DNA of 64,000 bases from Ehretia macrophylla (GCA_037974665.1 CM075768.1:58856316-58920315); one strand, 5' to 3'. Shown: positions 1 through 13,599, counted from the first letter of the stretch. Notes: generated by a model from the letters alone, not told the origin. Made by a program: numbers and translations.

Positions 1-573
1 TAGTCATTCACTTGTCAACAGGTAAGATTCTTATACGATTTGTATGCTGCATCATTTGCTGTCTCTTTTTCGTCGTAGCTTTTTACTGTCAACAGTTTTG
101 TATATGATATATATTGTATAATGTGGTCCCTTGTATATGTTTTCCATTGTTCTTGTTTGGAATATGCTAAACATGTGGGGTTAAATGTCTTTGTTGATGT
201 CTGCAAAAAATTGTAAAGAAACAAATTGTACTGTTTCAATCTATGCTAAAATTGTAAAAAAAGAAGTAAGGCTTCGAAATATGTAACTACATATAAAAAA
301 GTTAGGGCTTTATGTGCAACTTGTTAGTTGTTATTTTGAACAACTCCATTGTAGATTAGTCTTTGTCTAATTAATTTTGTTTTGTTTGTTCTATGAGGTG
401 GCATGCTTAACTGGGTCTATGAACTGACCAAAAATAAAAAAATAGAAAAAAATTGGCTTTATGTTAACACTGTTCTTCTTTTTACAAACTTTATTGCACT
501 GCTTTTTTTTTACCAATTGTTATTTGACTGCAACAATATTTAATTGCACTGCTCTTTTTTGACTGACTTTTAG
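1..573. other. AT-rich flank of the Mutator-like element, no gene seen
   Basis: AT-rich sequence with several poly-T runs and no supported coding frame. It lies directly upstream of the transposase-like frame that begins near 595. It may hold the 5' part or an intron of the transposon, but no terminal inverted repeat was identified by eye. Confidence 0.4.
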
Positions 574-1121
574 TTGACTTATATTTTTTATATCAAAATA
601 GATGGTGATAGTACTGGTATGGATAGTGATATTGTAGCTAGGTACTTAACTGATGTGATAGTAAAGACCTTGGATGATGGTAGGGCAGGGAACTTCAATG
701 ATTGTGGGGCTGATAATGTGACTTTTTCTGAGGCAGATAATGTGACTGTATTGAGGGCAGTTGATATGAATGAGTTGGTGCCAGGTAGTAGGGCTGAATG
801 TGGGCCAGATTATATGACAAATTTAAGGTCAAATAATGTGACAGAGGTTGGGCTAGAAGAATAGAATGGTGGTGGGCTAGATAATGTGACTATATTGAAG
901 GAGTTTGATTCAGGTAACTTAAATGATAATGGGCCACAAAGCAAGAATGATAATGATGTAGTTATAAATTCAGATATAATTGTATTCCCTGAATCTCAAC
1001 ATAAACAAAATCAACAAGAAAAGAGAATAGAAGGCCAGATAAGGAGACTGTTGCTAATGTTGAAGAGCGATGGTATAATGATTTTGAAAGTGAAGATTTG
1101 ACAAGTGTAAAGAGTTATGAT
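574..1121 (+). pseudogene. MULE/MuDR transposase-like gene, left part (interrupted)
   Basis: The frame encodes a low-complexity acidic stretch rich in Asp, Asn and Gly, with repeated D/N-N-V-T units. It is broken by a TAG at about 862. From about 1046 a different frame reads into RWYNDFESEDLTSVKS. That last stretch is the segment that, in plant MuDR-type transposases, precedes a DPxFxxDxxF-like block and the domain where the MuDR transposase family begins. The expected continuation (SSDDEADPFPIFNPDKVKMK) is found 24.2 kb away at about 25400, so the gene is split by a large insertion. The frame changes and the stop show it is dead. The family call rests on the right-hand half; this left half alone would be weak evidence. 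Neither the ATG nor the terminal inverted repeat is identified. Confidence 0.6.
1055..1121 (+). repeat. Left copy of 67-bp junction direct repeat
   Basis: This 67-bp stretch matches 25350-25416 with four mismatches. Both copies encode the EER-[WC]-Y-[NS]-DFESEDLTSVKS part of the transposase frame. They sit exactly at the two edges of the organelle-like block, so they look like a duplication of the target made during insertion, later diverged by about 6%. Confidence 0.85.
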
Positions 1122-4100
1122 AGGCATGGGTGAGGGTGTCAAGATCCTTCCGAGATGACCGCTCTAGTTGTTGAATGGTAGACCCTATGCTTCGTAAGAT
1201 AGAGCTAAATGTGGATCTCAACTTCATGACTAAGTCGGCCAGTGGCAAATGCAAATCATCAGAAAGTGTCTTCTTACTCGGTCTGCTTACCAATTGGTAA
1301 TTGGATCGGCAGGTAAGAGGCAGTATCTATCCTATCTGCCTTCAATTCCTTGAGTCCATTCACTGAATTCAAAGTGGGCTATCCGTGAGTGAAGATGGAG
1401 AGGGTAAAACTGTTTTGGCAGGTCATTTGGTTTATATCCCTAAAGATTACATTCAAGGGTATAGACCTTTTTGGTAGAAGCATAAGCACTTAGACTAGAT
1501 GTCCTTATCATCACTCTTTCTCGATCGAAGGCACAAGCGGTTATCTACACCGCACCGAGGGGTTTACCACTTTCTTGCTATAATAAGGCATGGAGCTTGC
1601 TATCTTAGTATAGGGATGAAAGAGGTGAGACCATTAAGCTGCTTTAGGCTACGTCGTAGAAGTGCAAAAAGCAGAGAGGGGGAAGGCGAGAAAAGGTTTT
1701 TCCTTTTGAGATATCGGAATCGCGAAGTTTGACTATCTTCTTAAGTTAGATAAGGACTGATTGAGATCATGGATCCAACAGAAAGTGTAGCGACTAAAGA
1801 AAGCTATTTTGATAGTGAATAAAGTATGGAAGAAGTAGATTAAGAAGATATATTTTGCTTTCTTATATATTACGCTTTTGATCTCACCTATGAAGATATA
1901 GGATTATCGGAAGTCTGCCTTAACTGCGCTTACCACTCTAAACAAGCCCCGAGAGCTGGAGATATGAAGTTATTTCTTCTATTGAATAAAGTCCGGCATT
2001 CATGCCATCCAATGGGGAGAGCAAAGTCGGACTAGCTAGTTAGGTCGCGAGTTAAGTTGAAGAAAGAAGATTAAAGGCAAGGGTCTATGTAATAGAGGGA
2101 AGGGAGGGCTTGCTAAAATGGTTGAAGAATAGTCAATATCTCCGAATAGAGAAAGCTACTCGAGGTAGTGGTGTTTCCCGGTAGGTAGAAGTTTTTCCAG
2201 TAGTACCAGGACCCAGCAGACATCCTCTTGCATCTGAACCGGAAGGATATGCCTACTATGGCAGGAAGGGGCTTGTGCACAAAACTGCTTTATTGGTGGG
2301 TAGGCTGCTTGCTTTCAGGGTAGAAATACAACAACACAACCAAAAAGGGTAGTCGCTTATGATGGTATGATTTGGTACCGGGGATCCTAGTGCATAGCCG
2401 GTAAGGAAGTGTTTATTAAGTTTGCAGTGAAAATGTTACTTGTGCCAGCAGTTCCCTTTCATTTAGTTGGTGAAAGCTAAGGTAGAAGTTGATGGGCATA
2501 TAAGTAGAAATGCAATCAAAATCATCATCTGCCCATATCGTAATCAATAGACTAAGCATCAGGTAAGGGTCTAGCACAAGAGAATTATAAAAAGGCACCC
2601 ATTTCGCCTTCTTCCCTGGTAAGATTTTTATTTAGCACTGCTATAGTATGCTTGGGAGGAATCCTGTAATAATAAGTTGTAAGTCGTTTTGTTTTGGCCT
2701 CTTTTTCTATGGATAGTAGCGAATACGGTCCAACGAGAATACTTTCCCTACGGGAGCTCTAGATAAGATAGTGTTCCAGAAGAGCTTTTTACCTACTTGC
2801 TTCGTTACAGTGTTTACCCTCCGAAGTAAGAAAAGAGACATTACATTTAAGGAATCCCTCCTAGATACTAGGGAGTCTCTTTCTCGCGTAGGTCCCATTC
2901 ATCGGCCATGTACACGTATACTTGACGTACACAAGTGGTCGAGCCAGAGAAGAGAATAGACGATGCAGGTCATTAAGTGGGAGTTTTCTTTAAGGCATTC
3001 CTTTCCCGTCTTAAGCAAGCCTCTTTTCATTCTTGTGGTAAGTCAGTAAGTTAAACAAAAGTCCTTCCCTCTTTATTTCCATCTAATCAGCCAGTTGCAG
3101 AAGAAGCTTGGCTTAAAGCTAGTTAGACCAATACTGATCTAAAAGTGATTTATATGGCAGTTGCTAACCCTAGAGTTGAATTGAAGTTGATAAGCTAAGG
3201 CAATAGCATTTATTTGAAAGTTCTCTTTGGAGTTTACTTAACATCAAGTTCCTGCAAACTAGGTTAAGAAATCCTGTGGGCAAGACAGCCCGTGAGAGGT
3301 CTTGTCCTTATGTCTTCTCCTTCTATGGAGAGCTAATTCTCTTTCCTCGAGATTCCTTTCGTTTCCTTACGTCTCTTCTTTCGATTCGATGGCAGCGGAC
3401 AAGATACTCTTGGGTGCAGCAGAGGCTGGTTTAAGGTATGGGATATCTTCTCTTTAGGGGAAGGCCAAGTGCGAATGGAGTTCTTTCTAACTATCTAGTA
3501 TACGCAGCGAGTAAGGCTTTCAGTTCACAGTGGGACTACTAAAGAGATTTCTTCTACGCTTTGGAAAGAGAAGAAGAGGAGTCGATCTTGGGAAGAGGAA
3601 GATGTTGATTAGCTACTTCTCGGACTTTCATCGATGGTTGATAAGACATAATATCTCCCAAAAAGAAAAGTAGCTTAGCTAGAGTTGAACTCTCCATTGC
3701 CTTTTGAGGCGAAAGCCTTTCATCCCTCCCTTCTTGGTCTGCTCCTAGGATAGTCGGGTGACGGAATTAGGGGATTTACGCTTCGTATACTACAACTAGA
3801 CTTACACTCCTATCTTTCAAACTTTCTGTCTCAGTCTCAGATAGCCCAACTTACTATTCGCTTGAATATAGTGAATCTGATCTGGACTTAACTAAAAATG
3901 CACTTTCGGTAAACTAGTTCCTATGCTTTGATGGTTTTGGGTTATAGGTTTTATCGACTGGGCTGCTAATCTATTTTCCAAGAAATCCTCCGAGAACTAG
4001 AGATAACCTTCTTTATTCCCAAAGTATGGCGCTTTCTATATACTCATATTTTTGAAAAGTGTCTCCAGGATGCGATGCTCTGTGCCGGATGTCGAAGATG

Positions 4101-4477
4101 GCATTTTCTTTCGCTAACTCTCCTTTTGTTGGAAAAAATCCTTTAAAAAGGTCAGAAAGCTAGAACTCATAAGTCTAATTGAAATTTGGAGAAGAGCTAA
4201 ATGAAAGGTAACTTCTTTCAAATACAAAAAAGATATATATTCATTAGAAATAAGATAGTTCCTCCATAAAGGAGTTCAAAGAAACAAGAGCCTATTATGG
4301 CAGTCCTGCATATAGGAGGTAAGCAGGTCTAACCTTATGGATAGAGCAAGGAGAGTAAACTCCCTAAGTAATATGTTTCTATTCTCCGGGCCCTATGATA
4401 TTAGATCCTTAAGCCTCCCCTCTTGATATTTATACTGGGAGGAGTCACTACTATCAGAAAGGCAAAAAGATGAGGTT

Positions 4478-5060
4478 TTACCTACATAAGGTGCAGAACC
4501 AGGCTCTCCAAGTTAACTGCATCTATCCCAGGGGTTGTAATGGCACTCTTAGCTAGAAGGGTTGTACAAAAACTTGCAGCTTGTAAGGGCTCTCCCAACC
4601 CGAAGCAAGAAAAGATACTAAGATACTGGTTAGTAAAAAATAGGGGTTGTAAGGAGAACCCAAGCCCCCAGGAAGGCAACTGGGAACCCATTAGCACTAA
4701 CTTACAAAAAGTCTTACCTTTTTTATGCAGCTTGCTCTCGAGGGAAAAGAACTTAAAGTAACTACTGAAAGGGGTATTGGGCTGACAGAGCCAAGGATAA
4801 ACTTTCTCTATTGGCAAGACAAGGAGCCCTTCCTCATCAAAAGAACCTAAGCTTTCACTGACACCACAGGTCTTTTTTGCTATTACACGAGAAAAATGCC
4901 TTATCGCCAATGATGCTAACCATACCTCACTTGTCTTAGCTGAGTTAATGGTTCAATTAAATGATATTTGCCCAGACATGTATAAAAAATCAATTACAAT
5001 CACGCCACCGGATCACCTAAAGATCGCGTGGTTACACCTTAGGAATCGGAGAGGCATATG
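4478..5060 (+). other. Open-frame relic in organelle-like block, unidentified
   Basis: Two overlapping + strand frames read like degraded protein sequence. One starts at the ATG at 4540 and runs to 4761. A second, from about 4745, reads ...TEPRINFLYWQDKEPFL and shifts by one base near 4845. It then continues as TPQVFFAITREKCLIAND, followed by TSLVLAELMVQLNDICPDMY, and stops at about 5059. The amino-acid texture (balanced, few low-complexity runs) suggests a once-functional gene with a frameshift. I do not recognise the family. The antisense frame 4482-4910 (142 codons) is also open, but looks like a shadow. Confidence 0.3.
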
Positions 5061-6598
5061 AATATCTTTCCTTTAGACATTTCATATATCATATATATTC
5101 TTTATAACCGAGATAAAGGATACCTATGAATGAATGCTATTCCGCTGGTCATCTGTCAAACCCCTCGTATTTAGGAAATGCTTTCAGGAAGAGAAGTAGG
5201 CAAAAAGCAGCTCTCCTAACCGGTACTGGGGGTGGTGTCATAGAAGTAAGCGTTGTTGCCGGAAGGAGTAAGGACTCAATGCCCAGAGTCAACTGCTGGT
5301 GGTTCATTAAGTTAATCAGATTCATCCAATAAGTAAGAAAATGTACTTATCACACCTGATATACGCCTACTTTTACAAGTAGTCAAAGAGACTTTCGTAA
5401 ACAAAGTGTGTAGTTCTCACCCTTAAGTCAGTAGTCCTTGCGAGTGTGGGGGTCCTAATTTTCCTTGATCTGGCACTTGTTTATGCGTCTGTCGCCGTTA
5501 CAACTAAAATTACGGAGGAAGAAGGAGGGGAAGGGACGGAGACGGAGCTTCTACCTTACTATAAGCAATTCATCCATGCCTGCACCGTCCATCCTGGATT
5601 TAACCGAACCTAAACACTTTCTGAACAGCCTTGATTGAGGGAGAAAGCCCTTTCTAGGGCAAGAGTTTACACGGAATATAAGGGAGAACTTTGGCTAAGC
5701 TAAAAGACTCGAAAAAGGTCTTATATTAACCCTCAGAGAATTGAAACTCCCTTTAGGGAGAGAATTGGCTACTTTTCTTCTCGTTCGATCCGTGTAGTCT
5801 AGGGCAGTAGACTCGGTATCTAAATGAATTTGCCACGCTTCCTTCATTGCTTTATTCATGTCTGGACTTCCCGAAAAAAGGAATTTCCCTACCGCTTAAT
5901 AAAAGAAAGTTAGTTTTAACTAAGCATAAGTCCTTTACTTTCGAATGATTGCTAAGCCTCTTTATTACTACTAGTGGCATTTCTTTAAGAGCGCATTCCT
6001 CCTAACTCCCAACAGCTTCTCAAGCAGCCGCATCTTCTCTTTCTTCTTCCCTAAGCCTACCTCTTTGCTACACGATTAGTCAAGCTAAAAAAGATGAATT
6101 CTCTGAAAGGGGTCTATCTTAGTTTAATTATATATATCCATCGATCGAAAAAATGCAGGACATAAGAGTAACGTGTGTTCCAGAGTGTCAACTTAACAAT
6201 TACAATACATAAGGGTGGAACAAACGTTGATACCCCTATAGTACAGAGAGGGCGGTGAAGCTTTGGTAGAAAGGTAAGATAAAGCCGCTTCCTAAGTCAC
6301 TCAGGTATGGCTTTGGTTAAGTAAATTGACTCCATCTTCATCAATAGCCGACGGTAGGCATAATCTGCGTGATTCAAGTCTTTCGTGCATCACCTCAGTG
6401 ATGCTCTTCGTAAGATCCTTTTTAAAAGTGACTATAACTATTTCCTTATCAAAGGGTCTCGTTCTGCTGTTTTTCAGGGTGTAATAAGTCTTATCTAGGT
6501 AGATCCTAAGATCTCGATCCACGGCTTAGTAATCCGCAGACATTTCATACGAAGCCGAATCCTGCTGAATCAGGAGAATCCACTGATCCAGGTAGGTG

Positions 6599-6628
6599 AG
6601 GGAAAAGCAGAGGGAAAAGCAGAGGGAA
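6599..6628. repeat. Short tandem repeat, 12-bp unit
   Basis: The unit gggaaaagcaga is repeated about 2.3 times in tandem. This kind of small duplication is common in mitochondrial intergenic DNA. Confidence 0.6.
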
Positions 6629-9600
6629 TTCAGAAGACCGGTTTACTAAGCTTTTTCAGCAGGAAAAAAAGACGTTCTTTCAGCCCTAGTTCGACTCAGG
6701 TCTCGCTATCGCTTTATGGTGGGTTAGAATGAGACATTTCTGTCATTGAATCTAAGAGTGAAGGGACCCATACCCTTTATCAAATCGGAGAAAGGCAGGA
6801 GAGACTACTTAAAAAAGAAGAGAGCTAGGCAAGTTATAGATTCATAATGAGAATGTTCAACATAGATAGTTCTTTCTGTTTAGAAATCAATTAGATCTCG
6901 ATTGACTTAGTTTGAAGCATGGCTTGCCGTTTGATGCTACTCTTGGGAACATTGATACATTGACTTTCAAGCATCTCGTAGTTGAGCGGTACTGCCATCA
7001 ACAGTTCCAACATGGACAAGGACTGCTGAACATGGATGGTGCGAACGAGAGTCGAACTCGCATCTCTCTCTTTTCCTGTTAGTTCGGAAAGCAAGAAAGC
7101 TATCTTCATTGACCATAAGGCATATCTTTTTACACCAATTACTGGCCCCTCTACTGAAAGAATCAGAGTTTCAGTTTCGACTTTTGCTTCTTCAGTCAGA
7201 TTGGAATTTATGCCCTCTGTTATCCCGGCTGTCGCCGACCCATTTCAGGTCACACAAGGCAAAGTTCCTGGGAGAGGTTTAGAGATGCTCGACCGATAGG
7301 GAGAGGACTACCTCACTTGACTAGAAAAGCAAAGGGTAGAACTCATCTCTCTTATCTATGAGAATTCTTGTCTCACTTTCTCTAGGGCATTTGAACAGAC
7401 ATGACCCAACCATTCTACTTTCTTTGGGTTTTCGGCGGGATGGCATTGAAGGTGACGAAGTAAAACCGCCCTGCCTGAAGGGCTTAAGGGAATTGAATTG
7501 CAGGAAGGTCCAACAGGTTAGGTAGTCCAGGAAGTCCTCTAACTGCTTTATGGCTTCTAGCTGGTACAACCCCCTCTCTCCTAATCTCTTTTATAAGAGC
7601 AGGCTCCTCCCTGCTATGCCACTGTATAGGCGTAATCACTCCAGTGAAATTGAGTATTGAGTGACCGCTCCTGCTTGCTATTAAGAAGTTTCACTCCTCA
7701 CTCGTTAAATGGAGTACTTGGTAAAGGTGTAATCACTGAGAGACTTCCCCTCTTTTTGTCATTATACCTGCTAGGACAAACCCTCTCTTTTTTTATTCCC
7801 GTCTGATTCTACATATGCCTATTCCCCTAATTGAGTAGTTTTCTTTAGGTTGGGTCGGCTATTCCTTGATCTGGGCATACAATATGGCTTGGGGTTTGGA
7901 AGTTGGTGATGGAGTTCACATAGGTGAATATCCTGACTTCTCATTTTCCGCTGTCTTTGACTTCGGACCTGGTGCATTTGTGACCAGGCTACTCCTTTCC
8001 ATTCCCTCAACGGTTTGGTAATCGGCTCATCTTGGTTGAGTTGCTTAAAAAGCTCCCTCCTCTCGTCGGCCAAGCCGCTTCTCCTTCATCTGTATTTCAC
8101 TTTCCTTTTTCGGTTGATGAAATAGAGGTTGATAGGGATGAAGGTTAGAAATCATCAATTGACTTCGATGCAGCTACAGATAGCTACAGATGTTTTTCCC
8201 AAGAATAACTCCATTGCGTACTGAGACTAAGTTGAGTTTGAGATGAGGAATTCAATATACTGGGATCCCCAATTCCTTCTTTTCAGTGGGCTGTCTGGAA
8301 GAGCTTGTTCTCTGGGGTTTCATAAAGTGAAGTTCTTTTCCACGGCCTGACTCTTCCCGTCACCCTTCGGCCAACTTTCGCCTCATTTTCTTTCTTCTGG
8401 GTTAGGAAAGATGAGAGTAGGTCTTCCCTCTCCTCTCGCCGATGGTTTGAGAGTTGCGTTGGCGTGACGCTAATCTACTGATATTCGAGGGCTTGAGTTT
8501 CACTCATGTTATGCCTTTGGCCCAGTTGTTGGATAATCGATAGTTGCTGTCGGATTTCCCGATGTTTTAGTAGCTAAACTGATTGCCCGATCCGATATAG
8601 TAGCACTGGCTGTCTTAGACGCGGACTTCCCCTTTCCCATGCCCCTATTAGATTAGAGAGTTTCTATGTTCCGTAATCTGTAAATGAAGATGAAGTGGCT
8701 TACGCACCTACTTCTGCTCTTGGAATAGCGGGTTCACTCATTCCCTATCTAGTCAATTGGGCTATCGATCCTGAGCCGATCGGTAAGGGAAAGTTTCTTG
8801 TAGCCCCTTTTTTTTTATCTTCCCTGACCGGGGCATGAGCCCGAACGAACTGACTGGCATCTGAAAATCTTGTCTACAAGGTTTCAACCGCTCTAGTGGT
8901 AGTTGCTTTTTCCTACGCTGGCTTCAGTCAATACATTGCATTGCGCGCTCCTTCCCCGGGGATCAAAATATTTTTAAGAAGGGTTCCGTCTCGAACTCCG
9001 AGTGCTTCCCAAGGAGATCAGGTTAGGGTTGATGTGGCCATCTACTGTTATACCCGAATCAATTCCATTAATTCATGGCGTAGACAGATCAGGGTCGAAA
9101 TCCTCAATGGGGCTTGTCCCCCTAATTACTACAAGACGGCTAGTGCCAGATCTGAGTCCGAGTATGAACAGCTGGAAAAAGGGCTGATTGGAGAATCTAT
9201 AGTGGCTCTTGCATCTGACTTTGAGACTTCAACTGGCTTTCTTTTGTTGTTTGATGGGTGTATTGAATGTTAAAAGCATTTAGTTATGGTTTTCCTCTCG
9301 TATCCAATACATGGGCTTGCTTTCATGCCTAACAACTCATCTTGCTACTCCATGAGATCCGGTTCGAACTCAAGAATGGGGCGAGTCCCTTTGATTTGAT
9401 GCTGTTGACCTCGATGCGGCTGTGTTGTTTGCTTTCCCTCTCAGCTGTCATGTCCCTTCCCGCTAGTGCTACTCTGCCTTCATTTCCCCCGGAGACCATT
9501 CTTTACCTGAACCCGGCCTAAAAGGGAAGATTAGCCCCTGCCTTCTCTAAAAGCTTCTCTGATTCCGTTGACATGAATGAAAGCGTAGTAGGGCAAGAAA

Positions 9601-9967
9601 CGGTTGAACTAATGGCCTTGAACGAACCGGCCTGAACTGAAAATGAATAGTTGGATTTCCAGCCATAGTCATGGCTTTCTTCGGCTGCTCTCGCTATTGG
9701 TACGGCGGCTTGAAGTTACCCTTTCTTCTTTATTGAAGTCAGTACAGAAGGACCTTGAATGCACTTTGCTTTCTCTTATCGGTCGGTGTAAAGGTTCAGC
9801 CTGGTAGACCTCATAGATAAAGAGAATGGGATCCCGACCTAAGAAAGGAAAATGCTATCAGCTCCGGAACCTCTCGATCAAGCAGCTTCTACTTTTTCTA
9901 TTCAAGACGGGGAGAAATCATCAATTCAATTAGATGCCGGTTGTTTCCTGAAACTAGCTGCCAGAAC

Positions 9968-12487
9968 TGGGCTGTAATGCCCCGATCCGTCACAAGACCG
10001 GAGGCTCTAATGACCATGCTATTCTCAACCCAATACCAAGCCCGGTCACAAAATTTTTCCTAATGGTTAAGTCCGGACCCGACACACGGACAGAGTCTCC
10101 CCTGTACTGTGGACATTCTGAAAACCTGTAAACACTCAATAAAGCCACAACATAACAAGACATTCATTTATAACTAAAGATCTTAGCTTTAAGGCCATCC
10201 GAGCCTTAAGACATACAAACAGTTTAGATACAGACAAGCATGCATTCATAACTTAACTTCTTTACAAAACCGCTTATCATGCCACTCCATGATAGCTTTT
10301 AAGTATTCTTAGAAATTGAAAACAACCAGTCATTCACTCCCAAGCATGCGAAGAAGCTAATAGCAGAAATATAAGTTATTACATGCCATGGTTCTAAATC
10401 TACCATTACAACATCTATCCCTCAATTTGCAAACTATATAATATACACATATCACTTAGGTTACAAAATAGAACATAAAGTAAAGAAAACAAGTCCTACT
10501 CTCATCAACAAGAACATAGTCCACCTCAGGCAACTAGACACAGCAACTAATGCAACTCCTCCAACTGCGCCACCTGAAACATGTTAGCGAGGTATGAGCA
10601 ACCATTGTTGCCCAGTGAGGGATAAGGTCCTGGGGCGTGCAATGCAACAGGTAATACAGTTAAAACAACAATAGCAATTAAACAATTAAAGAACAATGAT
10701 AGCTTAAATATCCACACATTTAAAAGGATACATTTCACATAACCCCTATACACAAATCTTCACTGGTCTTTATTCACGATCCACGAACCACGATCACGAT
10801 CACGATAAGCCGGCATAATCCCCAAACACTCCAGTGGGTGTACTCCGGATGTACCCCGATAATCCTACGACCCAACATCCCCTGCCAATCTCCGGACCAG
10901 GCGAATGAGGGACTAGGGCACGGAGTTTGAATATCCACCGGCAAGCCCTCTGCCGCCCAGCCGATATTCAACACATCCGCCCCTGACACTATGGTTGCGC
11001 AACCACTATGCAATGCACTTAACAATGGCAATTTAATAGCAATAATATAAGCATTAACACATAGGAGGATCAACAAAGTAGGTTGACCTCGATGCAATTA
11101 GAATAGAAGCAATTATAGAAGCTAATAAGCAGTTTACAAAGGAACATTTACAAAATAAGCATAGAATCATACCAAAAACTCCAAATCAATTTAAAATCAC
11201 ATATAAACACTCAAGAAGTCATGCCATGGGTTTAGAAGTGTGAGACAACCGAAATTGCACCTAAACCCCTTTGTTTTTCAAACTATTTCTCTTCCAAACC
11301 AAGGTTAATGTTCCATTTTTAAGGGAAACTCTCCCAAGCTTCTAACTAACCCTCAAGGTACCCTCTTAACCCTTTAACTCATTCAAACGCCCGTGATAAC
11401 CTCGAAAGCCCCAAATTCCCTCTTATGGCTTTAAACTACACATACCTTATCCGGGCTTCAAACAAGGGTTATCAAAGCTTCTATAGCACGTAGGTAGCCT
11501 AAGAATACTAGAAGTGAAGCCCGAATCCACCCGGATTCGCATGAACCCCGAAACCCCTTTGTTAAAGTTGGCTATTTCACGTTTTATGAGATTCTAGAGC
11601 AATTCAAGTGCACGGGGCTATTAGACTACCTTCATTAGCACCTAAGGCATCTATTAGGAGTGTTGAATCAAGCCAATATGTGCAATTACACAAAACCCTA
11701 GAAAAATGTCACTATTCACCTCATAAATCAAACTAACGATTCTAACCGTTTAAAAAACGAAACAATGGCTCAAATATGTTCTCTAGCACTTATAAACAAT
11801 GTATAATAGCATAGATAATCAATACAATATCATTTGGTCACATTTTCAACAAATCAAGAAAATAGCAACTATTTTAAAATGCGAAAATAAGCCGTGAAAT
11901 CCCTCACCAATGGGCGTAGGAGCTCCTAGGAGGCTAGTAGACACCTAAACCACTTGCACCTAGCTTGGCTTGGCTTGGAATAAGGATTTGTTGAGCAAAA
12001 AAACTCTATTTCTTCTCCTATGCAATTCTCGGATTTGCTACAGTGTTTTCAACATGCTCTCTCTTTTTTTTTTTTGCTAAGTTATGAGCTAATGTGTGTG
12101 TTGTGTGAGTTATATATTAAATGGGACTAAGTTGCTTACTTAAATGGTTCACTAAATGCGCTTAGTTAGCTTAAAACGAGCCTAGATAGTAAAATGAATG
12201 CTAGCTAATTCATTCCCTAAGTTATGTTACGTAACACTATTCATTGAACTACTAAAATCATTTTCTAAACGAGCTCTCCTATCGCCTCTAGCTCAATTGC
12301 ATATTTTTCTCACTACTTTAATAATTAATATGATTTAATAAAAATGCTAATTCGTTAATAGTATGAAGTTTAAAAACAGAGTGAATAGTAACTTAAGGAG
12401 ACATTTAATAAGGCATAGAAAAAGATGAGCAAACAAAGGATGCAACAGTAATTAAATGCATGGCTAAATCTCGGGCGTCACATGGGC
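9968..12487. mobile_element. Solo LTR (2,510 bp, 9973-12482) with 5-bp target duplication TGGGC
   Basis: The element begins TGTAATGCCCCGA and ends TCGGGCGTCACA, so the termini form the short imperfect inverted repeat and TG...CA ends of an LTR. It is flanked by a perfect 5-bp direct repeat, TGGGC, at 9968-9972 and 12483-12487. This proves a discrete insertion whose internal region has been lost by LTR-LTR recombination. The termini resemble those of plant Ty3/Gypsy LTRs. A TATA-like tract on the - strand near 12110-12120 suggests the LTR points to the - strand, but this is uncertain. The sequence is AT-richer and unlike the flanking organelle-type DNA, which is consistent with a nuclear element landing in the block after transfer. 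Small open frames inside (for example 10547-10753 and 10774-11097) are not genes. Confidence 0.85.
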
Positions 12488-13599
12488 TACATAGGGCATG
12501 CGAAGTGCGAAGGGGATGGCTTCTAGCTGTTCAAACTCCCTATCATCGTATGTAAGATGAAGAGAGAGATGTTCGATATTGCTTCTCCTTTGCTTACCTT
12601 CTCTTAGTGCGCTTTGATGGCTTTGCTGCTTGCTTTCTGATAGCAGCTGCAAGAACTCCATATCTATCTGGTACCGAGGGATGCATCTCATTGAATGTTT
12701 TTAGCATTTCTCTCTGAAGCCGAGTCCCCCTTTCCACTGAGCTATTCTCCTGCGCTGATCGATTGGGCTTGCTCTGCTCTCAGCTCAAGTCAAGTGATTG
12801 GGGAATAAAGAATAGAAGGTTCATCCATGCTTTTAACAATCTCTACAGTTACTGGTTAGACCGACTTGCTGGCTGATTTCATTCATTCCCGCTTCTCCCA
12901 TTCCGTGTCTCCAACCGGCCATAGTGAACTTAGATGATTCATCCTAGCTTAATAGGGTTTTCGCCTTTCCCTCGTCCATGGGACTAGCCTCTTATCTGCT
13001 TTCATAGGCTATAGATCCTTCACCTCAATTTCATAAGCAATTGAGTGATTTAACGCTCCTTTCTCTCCCCGAGAAAAAGTTCGGGTATAGCCCTTCTTAA
13101 CTAGCAATAGTGGAATCAAAGAGAGACTTGATTGATCTTGTATTAGGTACATAACAAAAGAGATTCTCCATAGAGTGCAAACTTTCAATTTAGATTAAAG
13201 CAATAACAAAGACAAGGTGCGAAGCGAAGACTTAGAGTACATAGCCGGGGAAATAGCACTGATGGTAGGGCTACCTCATCTCCTATCCCCCGGAGTGAAG
13301 ATGTTAGGGGTAAGAGAAGAGGAGTAAGCTAATAAGCAAAGTAAAATAAAGAAAGGGTTTTAGCGGGTAAGGAAGATAAAAGTACTCGCCTTCCCATCTC
13401 AGAAGGTCAGAAGGTGATTCCCTTGCTTGGCTACTTTAGTTTGACTACGCTATGAAAAATATCTTTCAATATTAATTCTTATCCGTTTGGCATTAGTGCC
13501 TTCTTCTTTTTCCCCTTTTCCTTCGCATAGAATGAATCACCTCCTGCATAATAACTATGTTATCAATTATTTGGCGTCCAGGTACAAAGAGCTACACTG

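Noticed and set aside
574-864. 96-codon open frame as a stand-alone gene
   Set aside because: It is part of the broken MULE transposase region; its start is not an ATG.
4482-4910. 142-codon - strand frame in the organelle-like block
   Set aside because: It lies antisense to a frame with more protein-like texture and has no recognised motif; likely a shadow.
8896-9273. 125-codon frame in the organelle-like block
   Set aside because: It starts at GTG, has no recognised family, and frames of this length are expected by chance in GC-balanced non-coding DNA. It could be a mitochondrial orf, but I cannot support it.
10547-11097. Two - strand frames of 68 and 107 codons
   Set aside because: They lie inside the solo LTR, which has no coding function, and no family is recognised.
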